Source: a virus
Strand: one strand, 5' to 3'
DNA: 64,000 bases
Virus record (IMG/VR): IMGVR_UViG_3300009151_000033
Span: 87,249-151,248 of that record
Positions 63,368-64,000 of the stretch are shown one piece after another (position 1 is the stretch's first letter; every line of letters begins with the position of its first letter). The position numbers and the translations under genes are program-made. The notes beneath the pieces are model-generated. The model searched no databases, was not told the DNA's origin, and saw only the letters and a program-made list of their open reading frames with translations.

Positions 63368-63395
63368 ATGATAGCAGGTAAAGGACATATGTCAA
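63368..63395 (-). promoter_or_regulatory. Candidate sigma-70-like promoter
   Basis: Minus strand: TTGACA (63395-63390), 16-base spacer, TATCAT (63373-63368); upstream of the DUF4338-like gene. Confidence 0.65.
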
Positions 63396-64000
63396 GCCAT
63401 AAAATCAGAAAAATCTTTCTTTTTTGATTTCCAATTAAAAGTTGTTTCTTCTTCGATGCGCTCGCCAAATCCAGTATTGTCCATTACGGCATCAGATTTC
63501 TTTTTGCCTTTACGTTTAGGTGTATCATCGTGCAAGTCATCTTGTGCAGAATCATCAGCATCGAAAAATTGCATTTTTGATCGGTCTATACCGACAATAA
63601 ATTTTTTGCCAGTTTCGGCATATCTATTTTTGAGGATCTTAACTAAAAGTTGATTCATTTCTTCTAGTTCTTCTGTTGAAATAAGTGCAAACATAAAATC
63701 AGCAGTAGCAGGGACCCCGAAGCTTTCCGAGGTGTTTGCGAGGTCAACATCGCTTGACGCATATCCATCTCTGTTCGATTGGGTGGCTGTGAATATTGCG
63801 GTTTTTGTTTCAACAGCCAACCCTCTTATTTCTTCGGCAATAGACTTCACGAATGTATAGCTATTAATACTACTGCCCATCTTCATCCTTGAAGATGCAC
63901 AAATATTTAGGTAGTCGATGTAAATAATATCAGGAACAAAATTCTTTTTAATCTTTAATTCCTGAATAAGATGCCGAAAATGTGCAGTAGAGCCTGCTCC
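63392..64000 (-). CDS. 41: Replicative DNA helicase gp41 (C-terminal part, cut by window edge)
   Basis: Open to the right edge, so the N-terminal part and start lie outside. Visible parts match DnaB-family/gp41 helicases: DIIYIDYLNIC (Walker B), IAEEIRGLAVETKTAIFTAT, SNRDGY, a SESFGVPATADFMFAL segment, and KILKNRYAETGKKFIVGID. Acidic/basic linker and a closing KSKKKDFSDFM tail. Partner of the gp61 primase and gp59 loader. Confidence 0.9.
   Translation of the reverse strand, partial: GAGSTAHFRHLIQELKIKKNFVPDIIYIDYLNICASSRMKMGSSINSYTFVKSIAEEIRGLAVETKTAIFTATQSNRDGYASSDVDLANTSESFGVPATADFMFALISTEELEEMNQLLVKILKNRYAETGKKFIVGIDRSKMQFFDADDSAQDDLHDDTPKRKGKKKSDAVMDNTGFGERIEEETTFNWKSKKKDFSDFMA

Noticed and set aside
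1-64000. CRISPR arrays or insertion sequences
   Set aside because: No regularly spaced repeats and no transposase were seen; the mobile elements present are homing endonucleases.
7-64000. Reassignment of TAG to an amino acid throughout the genome
   Set aside because: Several genes end at TAG at the expected length (278-475, 6440-6649, 7676-8248, gp26, 40259-40426), so TAG is still used as a stop despite the CUA tRNA.

Overview
The window is part of the genome of a large T4-type myovirus. Recognisable T4 homologues include gp4, gp5 (in two pieces), gp26, gp27, gp32, gp33, gp41 (cut by the right edge), gp48/54, gp53, gp59, gp61 and RNase H. There is no photosynthesis gene. Several features point to an alphaproteobacterial host: a circularly permuted, two-piece type tmRNA, a B12-dependent ribonucleotide reductase and a SleB-type cell-wall hydrolase. 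The host assignment is inference.

Layout. 0-11.7 kb (+ strand): short early genes with frequent ATGA/TAATG overlaps. They include an RNA-repair group (RNA ligase, DEDDh exonuclease, HAD phosphatase, nucleotidyltransferase), tRNA-Leu and tRNA-Arg, and an HNH endonuclease embedded in strongly structured non-coding DNA. A late cluster of proteins with T4-like capsid-targeting N-termini follows. 11.7-18 kb (- strand): baseplate hub and spike (PAAR tip, spike with peptidase, OB/lysozyme hub protein, gp27, gp53, gp48/54). 18-23.3 kb (+ strand): a gp4 head-completion nuclease fused to homing-endonuclease-like zinc fingers, a tail-tube-fold protein, and a gp26 chaperone with a convincing -1 frameshift signal into a small gp51-like frame. 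A membrane protein and a putative tape measure complete this block. 23.3-29.6 kb (- strand): gp32, three tRNA or tRNA-like genes, a PTH2-like peptidyl-tRNA hydrolase, gp59, gp33, SleB hydrolase, tmRNA and tRNA-Ser. 29.6-48 kb (- strand): early and middle metabolism and replication (PhoH, PD-(D/E)XK nuclease, SAM decarboxylase-like protein, RNase H, class II RNR, ThyX, primase). 48-58 kb (- strand): late genes (spanins, virion proteins, Dps, His-rich proteins, more proteins with capsid-targeting N-termini). 58-64 kb (- strand): small early genes, including a 67-residue protein with a release-factor GGQ motif, and the end of the gp41 helicase gene.

Regulation. About fifteen sites fit TTGCC(A/T) or TTGACA, a 16-17 base spacer and a TATNAT-like box; these are probably early promoters read by host sigma-70. 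Late genes are preceded by T4-like boxes (TATAAATA, CATAAATA and weaker CTAAATA forms), consistent with the gp33 co-activator gene. At two or three late genes the promoter sits so that only readthrough transcripts carry a hairpin masking the ribosome binding site, as in T4 gene e.

The most unusual content is a scattered set of translation-rescue functions (permuted tmRNA, GGQ mini-protein, PTH2-like hydrolase, a tRNA with a CUA anticodon) and a set of seven proteins that share a capsid-targeting-like N-terminus and may be packaged and injected. All functional statements rest on motif reading; no database search was run.
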